Shown: positions 49,803 to 60,221 of the stretch, piece after piece
Position numbering within the stretch: the first letter of the stretch is position 1
Layout of the letters: each line of letters begins with the position of its first letter
NCBI GenBank assembly: GCA_049324115.1
Contig: JBMOMN010000035.1
Span: 6,923 to 70,922, forward strand
Direction of reading: 5' to 3'
DNA from: UBA5796 sp040752455
GTDB lineage: Bacteria; Chloroflexota; Anaerolineae; Anaerolineales; Villigracilaceae
Length of the DNA stretch: 64,000 bases
Made by a program: the position numbers and the translations under genes
Notes under the pieces: model-generated
Told to the model about the DNA's origin: nothing
Database searches by the model: none
Seen by the model: the letters and a program-made list of their open reading frames with translations, nothing else

Positions 49803-51482
49803 ATGAACCCCGAAAAGAAATTCACCTTGCGAGACGCCATCAACCAGGGTTTGATAGCCGGCATAATCACAGCCTTGATCAGCATGGTGGGCATGGTCGA
49901 ACTGTTCAGCAAACGGCAGCTCATTGCCAACGTGATGACCACCGCCCAGGTATTCATCCTCATAGCCCCAACCCTGATCAGCTACCAATCCGCGAAGAAA
50001 GCTGCCAAAAACAACGCCCTGGCATCCGGCGCGGTGACAGGATTCTTCGCCTCGATCCCGGTCATCGTCCTGGTCCTCCTGGCCTCGGCCTTCGACCTGC
50101 GCCAATTCCTGATCAACGTTTCACCCAACCTGATCACCACCTTGACCTTTGGGCAGGGCGCCGTTATGGGGAGCCTCATCCTGGCTGTGATCAGTACGTC
50201 CGTCGGGCTTGGGGCCGCCGGCCTGTACCTCTTGGATGAAAAATACCGCAAACCCATCCTCACCGGCCTGCTCTGGACCCTGCTCGTCGGCATGTTCTCG
50301 GAAATCCTCCAGGAGCGGTTGCGCGCCTTCTTCGGGATTCCGTTTACCAACCTGATCATCCGCTCCAAAGCCTTGCAGCCCGTCGTCGCCGTCATCCTCC
50401 TGGTCGGTATTACGGCCATCGCCTACTACTGGGGACAGCGCGGCGCGAGTTTCTCGGAGCGGATCGCCAACCAGTCCGCGACACAGCGCCGCAACATGAC
50501 CATCGCCCAGCGCGTCGCTTTCTTCGTGCTGCTGCTCGCCATGCCCCTGCTGCTGGGGAGCTATCTTTCGGAAGTAGTCAACAACGTGGGCATCTACGTG
50601 CTGATGGGATTGGGCCTGAACATCGTGGTCGGTTTTGCCGGCCTGCTCGACCTGGGTTACGTGGCCTTCTTCGCCATCGGGGCTTACGTAATGGCCATCA
50701 TGACCTCCGAAGGGTTCCTGGGAGTGACCCAGACATCCTTCTGGGTGGCCTTGCCCGTCAGCGTCATCACCGCGGTAGCTGCGGGCGTCTTCCTGGGGAC
50801 TCCGGTCCTGCGGATGCGCGGCGACTATCTCGCCATCGTCACCCTGGGTTTCGGCGAGATCATCCGCATCATGGCCAACTCGGACCTGCTCAAGCCCTAC
50901 ATCGGCGGCGCCCAGGGCGTGCTGCAAATCCCCAAGCCTTCATTCTTTGGCACAAGCCTGATCCAGCCCGGACAGTTGTATTACGTCGTCCTGGCGGGCG
51001 TGCTGCTGGCCTGGTTCGTCTCCACCCGCCTGAGCAACTCCCGCCTGGGACGCCAGTGGATGGCAATGCGTGAGGACGAAGACGTGGCGGAGGCCATGGG
51101 CATCAACCTGGTCAACACCAAACTCCTGGCGTTTGCCATCGGGGCGGGGTTCTCCGGGTTGTCCGGCGCGATCTACGCCAGCAAGCTGACCTCCATCTTC
51201 CCGCACAGCTTCAACCTGCTCATTTCGATCAACGTCCTCAGCCTGATCATCGTCGGCGGGATGGGCAGCCTGCCCGGGGTGGTCGTCGGCTCGCTCATCC
51301 TGGTCGGCCTGCCTGAACTGCTGCGTGAGTTTGCCGAATTCCGCCTGTGGATGTACGGCGCTTTGCTGGTCGTGATGATGCTGGCGAAACCCGAAGGATT
51401 CTGGCCATCCGCAATTACCAAACGGGAGTTGCACGCTTATGATGAAAACATCCCAATCGAAGAACCCGTAGCGGCAGACTAG
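49803..51482 (+). CDS. livM: Branched-chain amino-acid ABC transporter permease LivM, N-terminally extended
   Basis: 559 residues; usual LivM proteins have about 300-420. The core begins near residue 235 (LNIVVGFAGLLDLGYVAFFAIGAY follows) and includes LGFGEIIRIMAN, REDEDVAEAMGINLVNTKL and GGMGSLPGVVVGS. The first about 225 residues add roughly six hydrophobic helices that are not part of the standard permease. AAGGAGG precedes the ATG, and the gene starts 9 bases after livH. Role of the extension unknown. Confidence 0.85.
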   Translation: MNPEKKFTLRDAINQGLIAGIITALISMVGMVELFSKRQLIANVMTTAQVFILIAPTLISYQSAKKAAKNNALASGAVTGFFASIPVIVLVLLASAFDLRQFLINVSPNLITTLTFGQGAVMGSLILAVISTSVGLGAAGLYLLDEKYRKPILTGLLWTLLVGMFSEILQERLRAFFGIPFTNLIIRSKALQPVVAVILLVGITAIAYYWGQRGASFSERIANQSATQRRNMTIAQRVAFFVLLLAMPLLLGSYLSEVVNNVGIYVLMGLGLNIVVGFAGLLDLGYVAFFAIGAYVMAIMTSEGFLGVTQTSFWVALPVSVITAVAAGVFLGTPVLRMRGDYLAIVTLGFGEIIRIMANSDLLKPYIGGAQGVLQIPKPSFFGTSLIQPGQLYYVVLAGVLLAWFVSTRLSNSRLGRQWMAMREDEDVAEAMGINLVNTKLLAFAIGAGFSGLSGAIYASKLTSIFPHSFNLLISINVLSLIIVGGMGSLPGVVVGSLILVGLPELLREFAEFRLWMYGALLVVMMLAKPEGFWPSAITKRELHAYDENIPIEEPVAAD

Positions 51483-51498
51483 GGAAACGGAGCGCAAC

Positions 51499-52302
<804 letters not shown>

Positions 52303-52318
52303 ACAGGAGCGTGCTCTC

Positions 52319-53032
<714 letters not shown>

Positions 53033-53054
53033 TCCCGCCCGGTCCTGCCAACCG

Positions 53055-53087
53055 CAAGGTATACAGCCCGCTGTATACCTTGTTTGT
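53055..53087 (+). terminator. Terminator of the liv operon
   Basis: 12-bp perfect stem CAAGGTATACAG / CTGTATACCTTG, tetraloop CCCG, then TTTGTT. Starts 22 bases after the livF stop. Confidence 0.85.
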
Positions 53088-53146
53088 TAAATCCATCTTT
53101 GCGAGGAAACTCCACAAGGATGTAGTATCATCATCCCGGAGGAATT

Positions 53147-54136
53147 ATGCTGATCCTGACCGCAGACGAAGTCCGAAAAGCGCTGCCCATGCGCGAAGCG
53201 ATTGATGCGATGAAACGCGCTTACGCCGCCCTGTCCGGCGGGCGCGCCGAAGTCCCCCTGCGGACCCACCTGACTGTTTCGCCCCATAACGCCGCCAGCC
53301 TGTTCATGCCCGCCTTCGTCCAGATGGATGACGGCGAAGCGCTGGCCGTCAAAGTGGTCTCGCTCTTCCCCGACAACCCCAAGCGCGGACTGGCTTTCAT
53401 CCAGGCGGCGGTGCTGGCGCTCGAAGCGGACACCGGCCGAGCGGTGGCCCTGCTCGAAGGCAGTTCCCTGACCGCCATCCGCACGGGAGCCGGGAGCGGC
53501 GCGGCCATAGACGAGTTATCCCGCCCGGAGAGCAGGACCGCCGCGGTCTTCGGCGCCGGCGTGCAGGGACGCACCCAGCTCGAAGCCGCCTGCGCCGTCC
53601 GCCGGATCGAGACCGCCTGGGTCTACGACCCCGACCCGAAGCAGGCCCAAAAGTTCGTGGCAGAGATGGCCGGCAAGAGCGGGATCCCGCAGGATTTACG
53701 CATCGCCGGGTCGCCGGGCGAAGCCGTCAGCCAGGCGGACGTGGTTTGTACGGCGACCACGGCCACTCGTCCGGTTTTCGCTGCGGGAGACGTAAGGCCC
53801 GGGACGCACATCAGCGCGGTCGGGTCGTACACGCCGGGGATGCAGGAAATCCCCTCCGATATCGTCAAACGGGCCTACGTTGTGGTAGATTCCCGCTCGG
53901 CGGCCCTGGCCGAGACCGGCGACCTGCTCCAGCCGATCCAGGCTGGGCTGTTCGGCGAGGACCACATCCGGGCCGAACTGGGCGAAATCCTGCTCGGCCA
54001 GAAGCCGGGACGGACGTCCGAGGATCAGATCACCTTCTTCAAGTCGGTCGGCGTGGCCGTGCAGGACGCCGTAGCGGCGCACCTTGCATTGAGGAATGCT
54101 GATAAAATGAAAATCGGACAGCAAGTTAACTGGTAA
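53147..54136 (+). CDS. Ornithine cyclodeaminase / mu-crystallin family protein
   Basis: 329 residues. N-terminal substrate domain (MREAIDAMKRAYAALSGG, PLRTHLTV), then a Rossmann domain with VFGAGVQGRTQLEAA (about 137) and VVCTATTATRPVF. Members include ornithine cyclodeaminase, alanine dehydrogenase, ketimine reductase and opine-type enzymes; motifs here do not decide. CCCGGAGGA precedes the ATG. Location after the amino-acid transporter suggests amino-acid metabolism, though a terminator separates them. Confidence 0.82.
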   Translation: MLILTADEVRKALPMREAIDAMKRAYAALSGGRAEVPLRTHLTVSPHNAASLFMPAFVQMDDGEALAVKVVSLFPDNPKRGLAFIQAAVLALEADTGRAVALLEGSSLTAIRTGAGSGAAIDELSRPESRTAAVFGAGVQGRTQLEAACAVRRIETAWVYDPDPKQAQKFVAEMAGKSGIPQDLRIAGSPGEAVSQADVVCTATTATRPVFAAGDVRPGTHISAVGSYTPGMQEIPSDIVKRAYVVVDSRSAALAETGDLLQPIQAGLFGEDHIRAELGEILLGQKPGRTSEDQITFFKSVGVAVQDAVAAHLALRNADKMKIGQQVNW

Positions 54137-54148
54137 AGGAGATGAATG

Positions 54149-54391
54149 ATGAACCCGCTTCTGGAAAGAATTAGCATTGACCCGAATGTATGTTTTGGTA
54201 AGCCCTGCATTCGCGGCACACGCATCTGGGTGTCTTTGATCCTGGATTTCCTTGCCAGCGGCATGACCACTGATGAGGTGCTGGCCGAGTATCCGCAATT
54301 GACCCGTGAAGATATTCTGGCTGCAATCGCTTATGGGGCAGAGATGTCACGCGAACGATATATCCTGGTTTCCGCCGAGGAAACCGTATGA
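54149..54391 (+). CDS. DUF433 antitoxin-like protein
   Basis: 80 residues from the second of two adjacent ATG codons, which has the better spacing to AAAGGAG. Typical DUF433: RISIDPNVCFGKPCIRGTRI, then a winged-helix-like LASGMTTDEVLAEYPQLTREDILAAIAYG. It overlaps the next gene by 4 bases (ATGA). Such pairs are thought to be VapB-like antitoxin plus PIN-like toxin. Confidence 0.82.
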   Translation: MNPLLERISIDPNVCFGKPCIRGTRIWVSLILDFLASGMTTDEVLAEYPQLTREDILAAIAYGAEMSRERYILVSAEETV

Positions 54392-54762
54392 AATTCAAAC
54401 TCGACGAGAATTTTGGCCAGCGGACCTTAACGGTTTTCAAGGAAGAAGGTCATGATGTGCATACAATTCGCGAAGAAGGAATGACCGGGGCATCAGATTT
54501 ACGCGTTTATAATACCTGCCAACAGGAACAACGCTGCCTGGTAACACTCGACCTCGATTTTGCGGACGTAACCCGGTTTCCACCTCAAGACACTGGGGGA
54601 ATCATTGTTATTCGGATGTCAAGAAATCCCAGTCTTTCCGTTCTCGAATCCCTAATTCGCCAATGTTTGCAGGCATTGAAACAGAACCGGATCGAGGGAC
54701 AATTGTGGATCGTCGAGCTTGGCAGGATTAGAATTCATCAAACCAATTCAGAAGAATCATAA
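54388..54762 (+). CDS. DUF5615 PIN-like toxin-type protein
   Basis: 124 residues: KFKLDENF at the N-terminus, GHDVHTIREEG, TLDLDFADV in the middle and IVIRMSRNP, i.e. the acidic residues of the PIN-like DUF5615 fold (Asp6, Glu7 and the DLDFAD aspartates). Predicted RNase-like partner of the DUF433 protein. Toxicity has not been generally demonstrated for this family. Confidence 0.8.
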   Translation: MKFKLDENFGQRTLTVFKEEGHDVHTIREEGMTGASDLRVYNTCQQEQRCLVTLDLDFADVTRFPPQDTGGIIVIRMSRNPSLSVLESLIRQCLQALKQNRIEGQLWIVELGRIRIHQTNSEES

Positions 54763-54776
54763 AGATGGAAGTGAAT

Positions 54777-55925
54777 ATGTTACCCAACACCGCAGACATT
54801 GTTATCATCGGCGGCGGGGTGATGGGCGCAAGCACGCTCTATCACCTGGCCGCCCGCGGGCAGAAAGCCATCCTGCTCGAACGCAACGAATTCTTCGGCC
54901 AGGAAGCCACCGGGCGCTGCGCCGGGGGTGTGCGCTACCAGTTCTCGACCGGGATCAACGTGCGCCTGTCCATCGAAAGCCTGCCCATGCTCGAACGCTT
55001 CAAGGAAGAGACCGGCCAGGACGTGGACTACCGCCAGTGCGGCTACCTGCTCGTGGCGACGAACGAGAAGGACGTGGCCGCCTTCAAGCGCAACGTCGAA
55101 TTGCAAAACAGCCTGGGCGTGGCGACTGAATGGCTGACCGGCGACGAAGTCCGCCGCCGCCTGCCGCAGATGCGCTTCGCCGACGCCCTGGCCGGGACCT
55201 TCAACCCCAAAGACGGCCTGGTGGACCCCAACGGCGTGGTGATGGGCTACGTCAGCGCCGCCGCCAAACTGGGCGGCAAGTCCTTCAGCAAGGTGGAAGT
55301 GACCGGGATCGAAGTCAACGGCGGGAATATTTCGTGCGTGAAGACCAGCCAGGGCGACATCTCGACCCCCATGGTGGTCAACGCCGCCGGACCCTGGGCC
55401 GGGGTCGTCGGGGAAATGGCCGGGGTCAGCATCCCGATCACCCCTGTCCGCCGCCAGATGTTCACCACCACCGCCCTGCCCGAAGTCCCGGCGGATTTCC
55501 CCTTTGTGATAGACTTTGCCCAATCGCTCTACTTCCACCGCGAAGGCGACGGGCTGCTGATCGGCATGTCGAACCCGGACGAAAAGCCCGGCTTCGACGA
55601 AAACGTGGACGCCGACTTCGAGCTGGCCAACCTGGAAGCCGCCATCGCCCGGATGCCGCTGGTCGAAAAGGCCGGGATGGTCTCGCATTGGGCCGGGCTG
55701 TACGAGGTCACGCCCGACGCCCACCCGGTCTTCGGCAAGACTCCCGTGGACGGGTTCCTGGTCGTCGGTGGGTTCTCAGGCCACGGCTTCATGCACGGGC
55801 CGGTCTCCGGCAAGCTGATGGCGGAATTTATCCTGGACGGCGGATTCCGGTCCGTGGACGTGTCCATGCTCGACCTGGCCCGCTTCGACGAAGGCCGCGA
55901 AATACGGGAATACAACGTAGTGTAA
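54777..55925 (+). CDS. DAO-family FAD-dependent oxidoreductase (sarcosine/glycine oxidase-like)
   Basis: 382 residues starting MLPNTADIV; GGAAG lies just upstream, while an ATG four codons earlier has no ribosome-binding site. FAD motif IVIIGGGVMGASTLYHLAARG, then GQEATGRCAGGVRYQFST, VVNAAGPWAG and the closing GLYEVTPDAHPVFG and VVGGFSGHGFMHGPVSGKLMAEFI. These fit the sarcosine-oxidase-beta/glycine-oxidase/proline-dehydrogenase-like DAO group. Probably oxidises a secondary or N-methyl amino acid. It starts 14 bases after the toxin-like gene's stop. Confidence 0.85.
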   Translation: MLPNTADIVIIGGGVMGASTLYHLAARGQKAILLERNEFFGQEATGRCAGGVRYQFSTGINVRLSIESLPMLERFKEETGQDVDYRQCGYLLVATNEKDVAAFKRNVELQNSLGVATEWLTGDEVRRRLPQMRFADALAGTFNPKDGLVDPNGVVMGYVSAAAKLGGKSFSKVEVTGIEVNGGNISCVKTSQGDISTPMVVNAAGPWAGVVGEMAGVSIPITPVRRQMFTTTALPEVPADFPFVIDFAQSLYFHREGDGLLIGMSNPDEKPGFDENVDADFELANLEAAIARMPLVEKAGMVSHWAGLYEVTPDAHPVFGKTPVDGFLVVGGFSGHGFMHGPVSGKLMAEFILDGGFRSVDVSMLDLARFDEGREIREYNVV

Positions 55926-55929
55926 AGAT

Positions 55930-56040
55930 ATTAACCGCCAAGACGCGAAGAACGCCAAGAGATTCTTCAAAATCGCCAAGGAGCAAATGGCTTGGCACAA
56001 AAAAATAAATCTTTGAGCACTTGGCGTGCCTGGCGGTGAA
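55930..56040. repeat. Intergenic inverted repeat (ACCGCCAAG family)
   Basis: AACCGCCAAGACGCGAAG on the left and CTTGGCGTGCCTGGCGGT on the right are imperfect complements around an AT-rich middle. Fills almost the whole gap between the oxidoreductase and AMP nucleosidase genes. Confidence 0.7.
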
Positions 56041-56055
56041 AAACAGGGAGATTGA

Positions 56056-56832
56056 ATGAGTCTCGAAAATAAAGAAGAGATCGTTGCCAATTGGCTGCCG
56101 CGTTATACCGGCACGCCGCTGGACGGGTTCGCTCCCTACATCCTGCTGACCAACTTCGACCAGTACGTCGAATTGTTCGCCGAATGGAACGGCGTCGAAA
56201 TCCAGGGGCGGGACAGGCCCATGCCGAACGCCAGCGCCAACGGCGTCACCCTCATCAACTTCGGCATCGGCTCGCCCAACGCGGCCCTCATCATGGACCT
56301 GCTGGCCGCGGTCCAGCCCAAAGCGGCCCTGTTCCTGGGCAAGTGCGGCGGGCTGAAAAAGAAGACTGTCGTCGGCGACCTGATCCTGCCGATCGCCGCC
56401 ATCCGCGGCGAAGGTACCTCCAACGACTACTTCCCGCCCGAAGTCCCGGCCCTGCCGGCCTTCAACCTCCAGCGCGCCGTCTCGCACGTCATCCGCGAGT
56501 TCGAGCACGATTACTGGACCGGGACGGTCTACACCACCAACCGCCGCGTCTGGGAGCACGACGACGACTTCAAAGCCTACCTGTCCCGGCTGCGGGCCAT
56601 GGCGATAGACATGGAGACTGCCACCCTGTTCACCACCGGCTTCGCCAACCGCATCCCCACCGGCGCGCTGCTGCTCGTCTCGGACCAGCCGATGATCTCT
56701 TCCGGCATCAAAACCGCCGAAAGCGACCGGAAAGTCTCGGCAAGTTTCGTCGAAGACCACCTGCGGATCGGGATCGCCTCGCTGCACGAATTGCGCGACC
56801 AGGGCATATCCGTCAAACATTTGAAGTTTTAG
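56056..56832 (+). CDS. amn: AMP nucleosidase (short form)
   Basis: 258 residues of the nucleoside-phosphorylase fold: NFGIGSPNAALIMDLL near 70, FLGKCGGLKKK, the purine-site IDMETATLFTTGF and LLVSDQPM. It corresponds to the catalytic half of long AMP nucleosidases and to the short bacterial version that splits AMP to adenine and ribose-5-phosphate. A general purine phosphorylase role is the main alternative. CAGGGAG precedes the ATG. Confidence 0.8.
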   Translation: MSLENKEEIVANWLPRYTGTPLDGFAPYILLTNFDQYVELFAEWNGVEIQGRDRPMPNASANGVTLINFGIGSPNAALIMDLLAAVQPKAALFLGKCGGLKKKTVVGDLILPIAAIRGEGTSNDYFPPEVPALPAFNLQRAVSHVIREFEHDYWTGTVYTTNRRVWEHDDDFKAYLSRLRAMAIDMETATLFTTGFANRIPTGALLLVSDQPMISSGIKTAESDRKVSASFVEDHLRIGIASLHELRDQGISVKHLKF

Positions 56833-56871
56833 TACCTTACAAGTTATCTCCTTGCTTTTTCGGCAAGAATT

Positions 56872-56940
56872 TAAACCACGAAGGGCACAAAGGGTCACGA
56901 AGGTTTTCCTTTGTGTTCATTCGTGACCCTTTGTGGTTGA
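56872..56940. repeat. Intergenic inverted repeat (AACCACGAAG family)
   Basis: AACCACGAAGGGCACAAAGG pairs with TTCGTGACCCTTTGTGGTT in an imperfect long hairpin located after the AMP nucleosidase gene. Confidence 0.8.
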
Positions 56941-57005
56941 ATCCTTTTTGGTTTCGGCAAGCTCAACCCAGGGGTTTCGGCTTGTCCGAGTTAGGAAAGC
57001 CAGAT

Positions 57006-57020
57006 AGACTTCCGAAGTCT
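57006..57020. repeat. Short palindrome AGACTTC-C-GAAGTCT
   Basis: 7-bp arms with a single central base, 21 bases before cinA. The same core occurs twice near 61614-61654. Confidence 0.65.
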
Positions 57021-57040
57021 GATTACTCATCAGGAGCCTT

Positions 57041-58234
57041 ATGCCATCAGCAGAAATCATCACCATCGGCACCGAAATCCTTCTCGGTGAGATCGTAGAC
57101 ACCAACACCCGTTACATCGCCCGCCACCTGCGCAACCTGGGCATTGACCTGTACCGCACCATCACCATCGGCGACAACGTGGAGCGCATCGCCGCGGCCA
57201 TCAAGGCCTCGATGGAGCGCGCCGACATCGTCATCACCACCGGCGGCCTCGGCCCCACCGTGGACGACCCCACCCGCGAGGCCGTCGCCCGCGCCGCCGG
57301 GGTGCCGCTCGAATACCGCGAAGAACTCTGGCAGCAGATCGTCGCGGTCGTCGGGCGCTACGGGCGCACCCCTTCCGAGAACAACCGGCGCCAGGCCTAC
57401 GTGCCGCAAGGCTCGATTGCCATCCCCAACCCGGTCGGCACCGCCCCGTCTTTCATCGTCGAAAGGCCCTCACCCTTTGCCCCTCTCCCAAAGTTGGGCG
57501 AGGGGTTAGGGGTGAGGGTTATCATCTCCTTCCCCGGCGTGCCGAAGGAAATGGAATATCTCTTCCACGCCTCGGCAGTCCCCTACCTGCAACGGCGTTT
57601 CGACCTGCACCACGTCATCAAGGTCCGCCTGGTGCATACCTCCGGGATCGGCGAGAGCCGGATTGACGAGATCATCGGCGACCTCGAAACCCTGTCGAAC
57701 CCCACCGTCGGGCTGGCGGCCCACTCCGGGATCGTGGACGTGCGCATCGCGGCCAAAGCTGATTCCGAAGCCGAAGCCGACCGCCTGATCGCCGAAGTCG
57801 AAGCCGACGTCCGCCAGCGGTTGGGGAAGGCCATCTTCGGGATTGACGAAGACACCCTCGAAGGCGTGACCCTGCGCAACTGCGGCTGCCGCGGCTGGAG
57901 CCTGGTCACGGTCGAAGCGGGCCTGGACGGGATGCTGGTCCGCCGTTTAAGCAGCGCCACCCAGCCCGAATTCAAGGGCGGCGAGTCGCTGCCCATAACG
58001 GAGGCAGGCCGCTTATCCGGTGCGCTGCGGGAACGGATGCAGGCTGAAGGGGCCTCCGCCGGTCTGGGCGTGGCCGGGGATTCGGAACGGCGCACCGTCC
58101 ACATCCTCATGATCACCCCCGACGGCGAACAATCCCGCGACCTGACCTACGGCGGCCCGCACGCCAATGTGCCCCGCTGGGCCTCCAACCTGGCGCTGGA
58201 CTGGCTGCGCCTGGCGGCAGGTGAGACCGCGTGA
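57041..58234 (+). CDS. cinA: CinA-family protein with degenerate amidase domain
   Basis: 397 residues. N-terminal MoCF/CinA domain (EIITIGTEILLGEIVDTN, TTGGLGPTVDDPTREA, FPGVPKEMEYLF). A middle KH-like part follows. The C-terminal region aligns with nicotinamide-nucleotide amidase (PncC) but ESCTGG, with its catalytic Ser, reads EAGLDG (about 291-296), so the amidase half is probably inactive. An insert at about 143-160 (PSPFAPLPKLGEGLGVRV) is encoded by a DNA palindrome. The N-terminal ADP-ribose/ADP-sugar pyrophosphatase function may remain. CAGGAGC precedes the ATG. Confidence 0.85.
   Translation: MPSAEIITIGTEILLGEIVDTNTRYIARHLRNLGIDLYRTITIGDNVERIAAAIKASMERADIVITTGGLGPTVDDPTREAVARAAGVPLEYREELWQQIVAVVGRYGRTPSENNRRQAYVPQGSIAIPNPVGTAPSFIVERPSPFAPLPKLGEGLGVRVIISFPGVPKEMEYLFHASAVPYLQRRFDLHHVIKVRLVHTSGIGESRIDEIIGDLETLSNPTVGLAAHSGIVDVRIAAKADSEAEADRLIAEVEADVRQRLGKAIFGIDEDTLEGVTLRNCGCRGWSLVTVEAGLDGMLVRRLSSATQPEFKGGESLPITEAGRLSGALRERMQAEGASAGLGVAGDSERRTVHILMITPDGEQSRDLTYGGPHANVPRWASNLALDWLRLAAGETA
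57467..57518. repeat. Palindromic insert inside cinA
   Basis: 52 bases: CCCTCACCC and CCCCTC blocks pair with GAGGGG and GGGTGAGGG blocks around an AGT centre. It is translated in frame, extending the loop before the FPGVPKEM motif of the CinA domain. Confidence 0.8.
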
Positions 58235-59199
58235 GACGCAAGCAACCGGGCTGGTGGCTGGCCTGGCTCTGGGGTCTCAACCTGACCCTGGCCGGGGGGC
58301 TGCTGGCGGCCTTCCTGCTCCTCGATGATCTTCCGGGCATCCCGGCCGGGGCGACGATCACCAGCGCGCCCGAAATATCGGTCACGGATACCCCGGCAAG
58401 GACCGCCACCCCGTTTTCAGCCCCGACCGCCACCCGCAAACCCAGGGCTACCGCCGCCCCGCCGACCGTCACGCCCACGCCCACCCGCCTGCCCTATGGC
58501 GAAGGCCCGATCACCATCGGTTTTTCGGCCGGCGGGCGGCCCTTGCAGGTCTTCAAGTTCGGCAACGGCCCCAAGGTGCGGATGGTCGTGGCGGGCATCC
58601 ACGGCGGCTACGAGTGGAACACGATCGCCCTGGCCGACGAGATGATCGCCTACCTGGCCGGGCAGCCGCACCTGATCCCCGACGACGTGACGATCTACAT
58701 CCTGCGCAGCCTCAACCCCGACGGCGAAGCCCGCTCACGCGACGAAAACGGACGGGTCAACAACAACGGCGTGGACCTGAACCGCAACTGGCCCGCCAGC
58801 ACCTGGGTCCCCGAATGGGACCGGGCCAACTGCTGGAACCAGACCGAGACCACCGCCGGGACGCACCCCGGTTCCGAGCCGGAGACGGTGGCCCTGATGG
58901 TGTTCCTGTCCGTCCACAAGCCGGACGCGCTGATCTCGTACCACAGCGCCGCCCTGGGCATCTTCCCCGGCGGCACGCCCCCCGACCCGGCCTCGGTCCG
59001 TCTGGCGGAGCAGTTGTCCGAGGTCGTGCCGTATCCCTACCCGCCGCTGGACATCGGCTGCGTGTACACCGGCACCCTGGCCGACTGGGCCGCCGAGCGC
59101 GGCATCGCCGCGGTGGACATGGAACTCAACAACCACGTCGAGACCGACTTCGACATCAACCTGCGAGCTTTGCAAGTGTTGATAGACTGGGAAGAGTAG
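58231..59199 (+). CDS. M14-like zinc carboxypeptidase with N-terminal membrane anchor
   Basis: 322 residues, GTG start overlapping the cinA stop by 4 bases. One membrane helix (about 8-29), a Thr/Pro/Ala-rich linker (about 45-90), then an M14 fold: zinc motif GIHGGYEW (HxxE), SLNPDGEARSR, GVDLNRNWP, the third ligand in SYHSA and the catalytic Glu in VDMELNNH. It should cleave C-terminal residues from peptides, perhaps wall peptides, outside the membrane. All catalytic residues appear present. Confidence 0.8.
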   Translation: MRRKQPGWWLAWLWGLNLTLAGGLLAAFLLLDDLPGIPAGATITSAPEISVTDTPARTATPFSAPTATRKPRATAAPPTVTPTPTRLPYGEGPITIGFSAGGRPLQVFKFGNGPKVRMVVAGIHGGYEWNTIALADEMIAYLAGQPHLIPDDVTIYILRSLNPDGEARSRDENGRVNNNGVDLNRNWPASTWVPEWDRANCWNQTETTAGTHPGSEPETVALMVFLSVHKPDALISYHSAALGIFPGGTPPDPASVRLAEQLSEVVPYPYPPLDIGCVYTGTLADWAAERGIAAVDMELNNHVETDFDINLRALQVLIDWEE

Positions 59200-59295
59200 G
59201 AAGGTAAACGGAAATTTTAAAAACTGCAAAAATACCTCCATCTTGTATTCCAACAAAATACTACCCAATCACTCTCTACCGGACAAAATCAAAAA

Positions 59296-59392
59296 CTTAA
59301 CGCTAATTACGCGAATTGAGCGAATTTCACGAATTTATTTTCAAAAAACATCCATGTCATTCGCCAAATCCGCATTGAAAAAGATTTTCTAA
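59296..59392. repeat. AT-rich inverted repeat of the 'CGCGAATT' type
   Basis: ACGCGAATTGAGCGAATTTC pairs imperfectly with CATTCGCCAAATCCGCATT. It fills much of the 244-base gap before the next gene; no promoter is clear in that gap. Confidence 0.5.
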
Positions 59393-59443
59393 AAAATCTG
59401 CCCGGTAGAAAATCCAATTGCTCTATTTGTCTGGAGAAAATTG

Positions 59444-60136
59444 ATGAAATTGTATACCGCTAAAACAATATTAGGCAATATTCATAAAGAAGGGGAAACC
59501 ACAATTTATTGGCTTGCTTTTCGAGAAAAGCCAGTGGCTCCTTATGATACATTAATTTCAAATTATGGCGCTGGTGCAATATCTACTCGTCATCAAGAAA
59601 TTGCTGTGAATCAGCTACTAACAAAGAGCGAAGTGGTTGAGTTACGGCTTTATTTATCCATTCAGAAAGGATGGGAGGTAGTTTATAACGAGGTTTCAAC
59701 ACCCCGAGATTTTCATTCGCCAATGCCAATTTGCCCGCCTGAAGACAGAGTCTTATTATTTGAGGAACCTCAATACAATCTCAGTGTACCCATATTTGGA
59801 ACATCAATATTCAAAATGTTGCCTGGAATTCCTATGGAGAAGGAAAATGCGGCCTGGGGTCTTCTCTTTTTAGAAGACCTATTTCACAAGCTCGGTATAG
59901 ACTTATCCGAAAATGGCATATTCAGTTTTCAAAACCTTGTGAGTATTTATCAAGAAATTTTTAACGAATCCGGGCTTTATGTTCAGCAATTTGGACAAAG
60001 AGACGTAATGGCCGAAATAACACCCGAAAAACATATCGCTAGGATAGATGAAATCGAGAAACTAGAAAAGTTGGTTGAGGAAGAAATTAGATGGCAAAAA
60101 CAATTTGGGATATTAAGACTGGAAGATCAAGAATAA
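59444..60136 (+). CDS. Hypothetical protein, AT-rich gene
   Basis: 230 residues from ATG MKLYTAKTIL, with GGAG 7 bases upstream. Not recognised. Features: no signal peptide or membrane helix, a central KMLPGIPMEKENAAWGLLFLEDLFHKLGIDL region and a charged helical C-terminus (EIEKLEKLVEEEIRWQKQ). The gene is far more AT-rich than its neighbours, with different codon choice (many ATA, TTA, AAA), pointing to transfer from another genome. It lies between repeat-filled gaps. Confidence 0.6.
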   Translation: MKLYTAKTILGNIHKEGETTIYWLAFREKPVAPYDTLISNYGAGAISTRHQEIAVNQLLTKSEVVELRLYLSIQKGWEVVYNEVSTPRDFHSPMPICPPEDRVLLFEEPQYNLSVPIFGTSIFKMLPGIPMEKENAAWGLLFLEDLFHKLGIDLSENGIFSFQNLVSIYQEIFNESGLYVQQFGQRDVMAEITPEKHIARIDEIEKLEKLVEEEIRWQKQFGILRLEDQE

Positions 60137-60221
60137 CTCGGGAAAATTGCCAGAATGTGTCCAAGAAAGTATTTTGGAACATGATAATGCTTTTATATTG
60201 TCGTTCTGAGTGACCGCAGGG

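Noticed and set aside
54719..55129. Open frame overlapping the toxin-like and oxidoreductase genes
   Set aside because: Out of frame with both and Arg/Gly-rich; the oxidoreductase FAD motif in the other frame is unambiguous.
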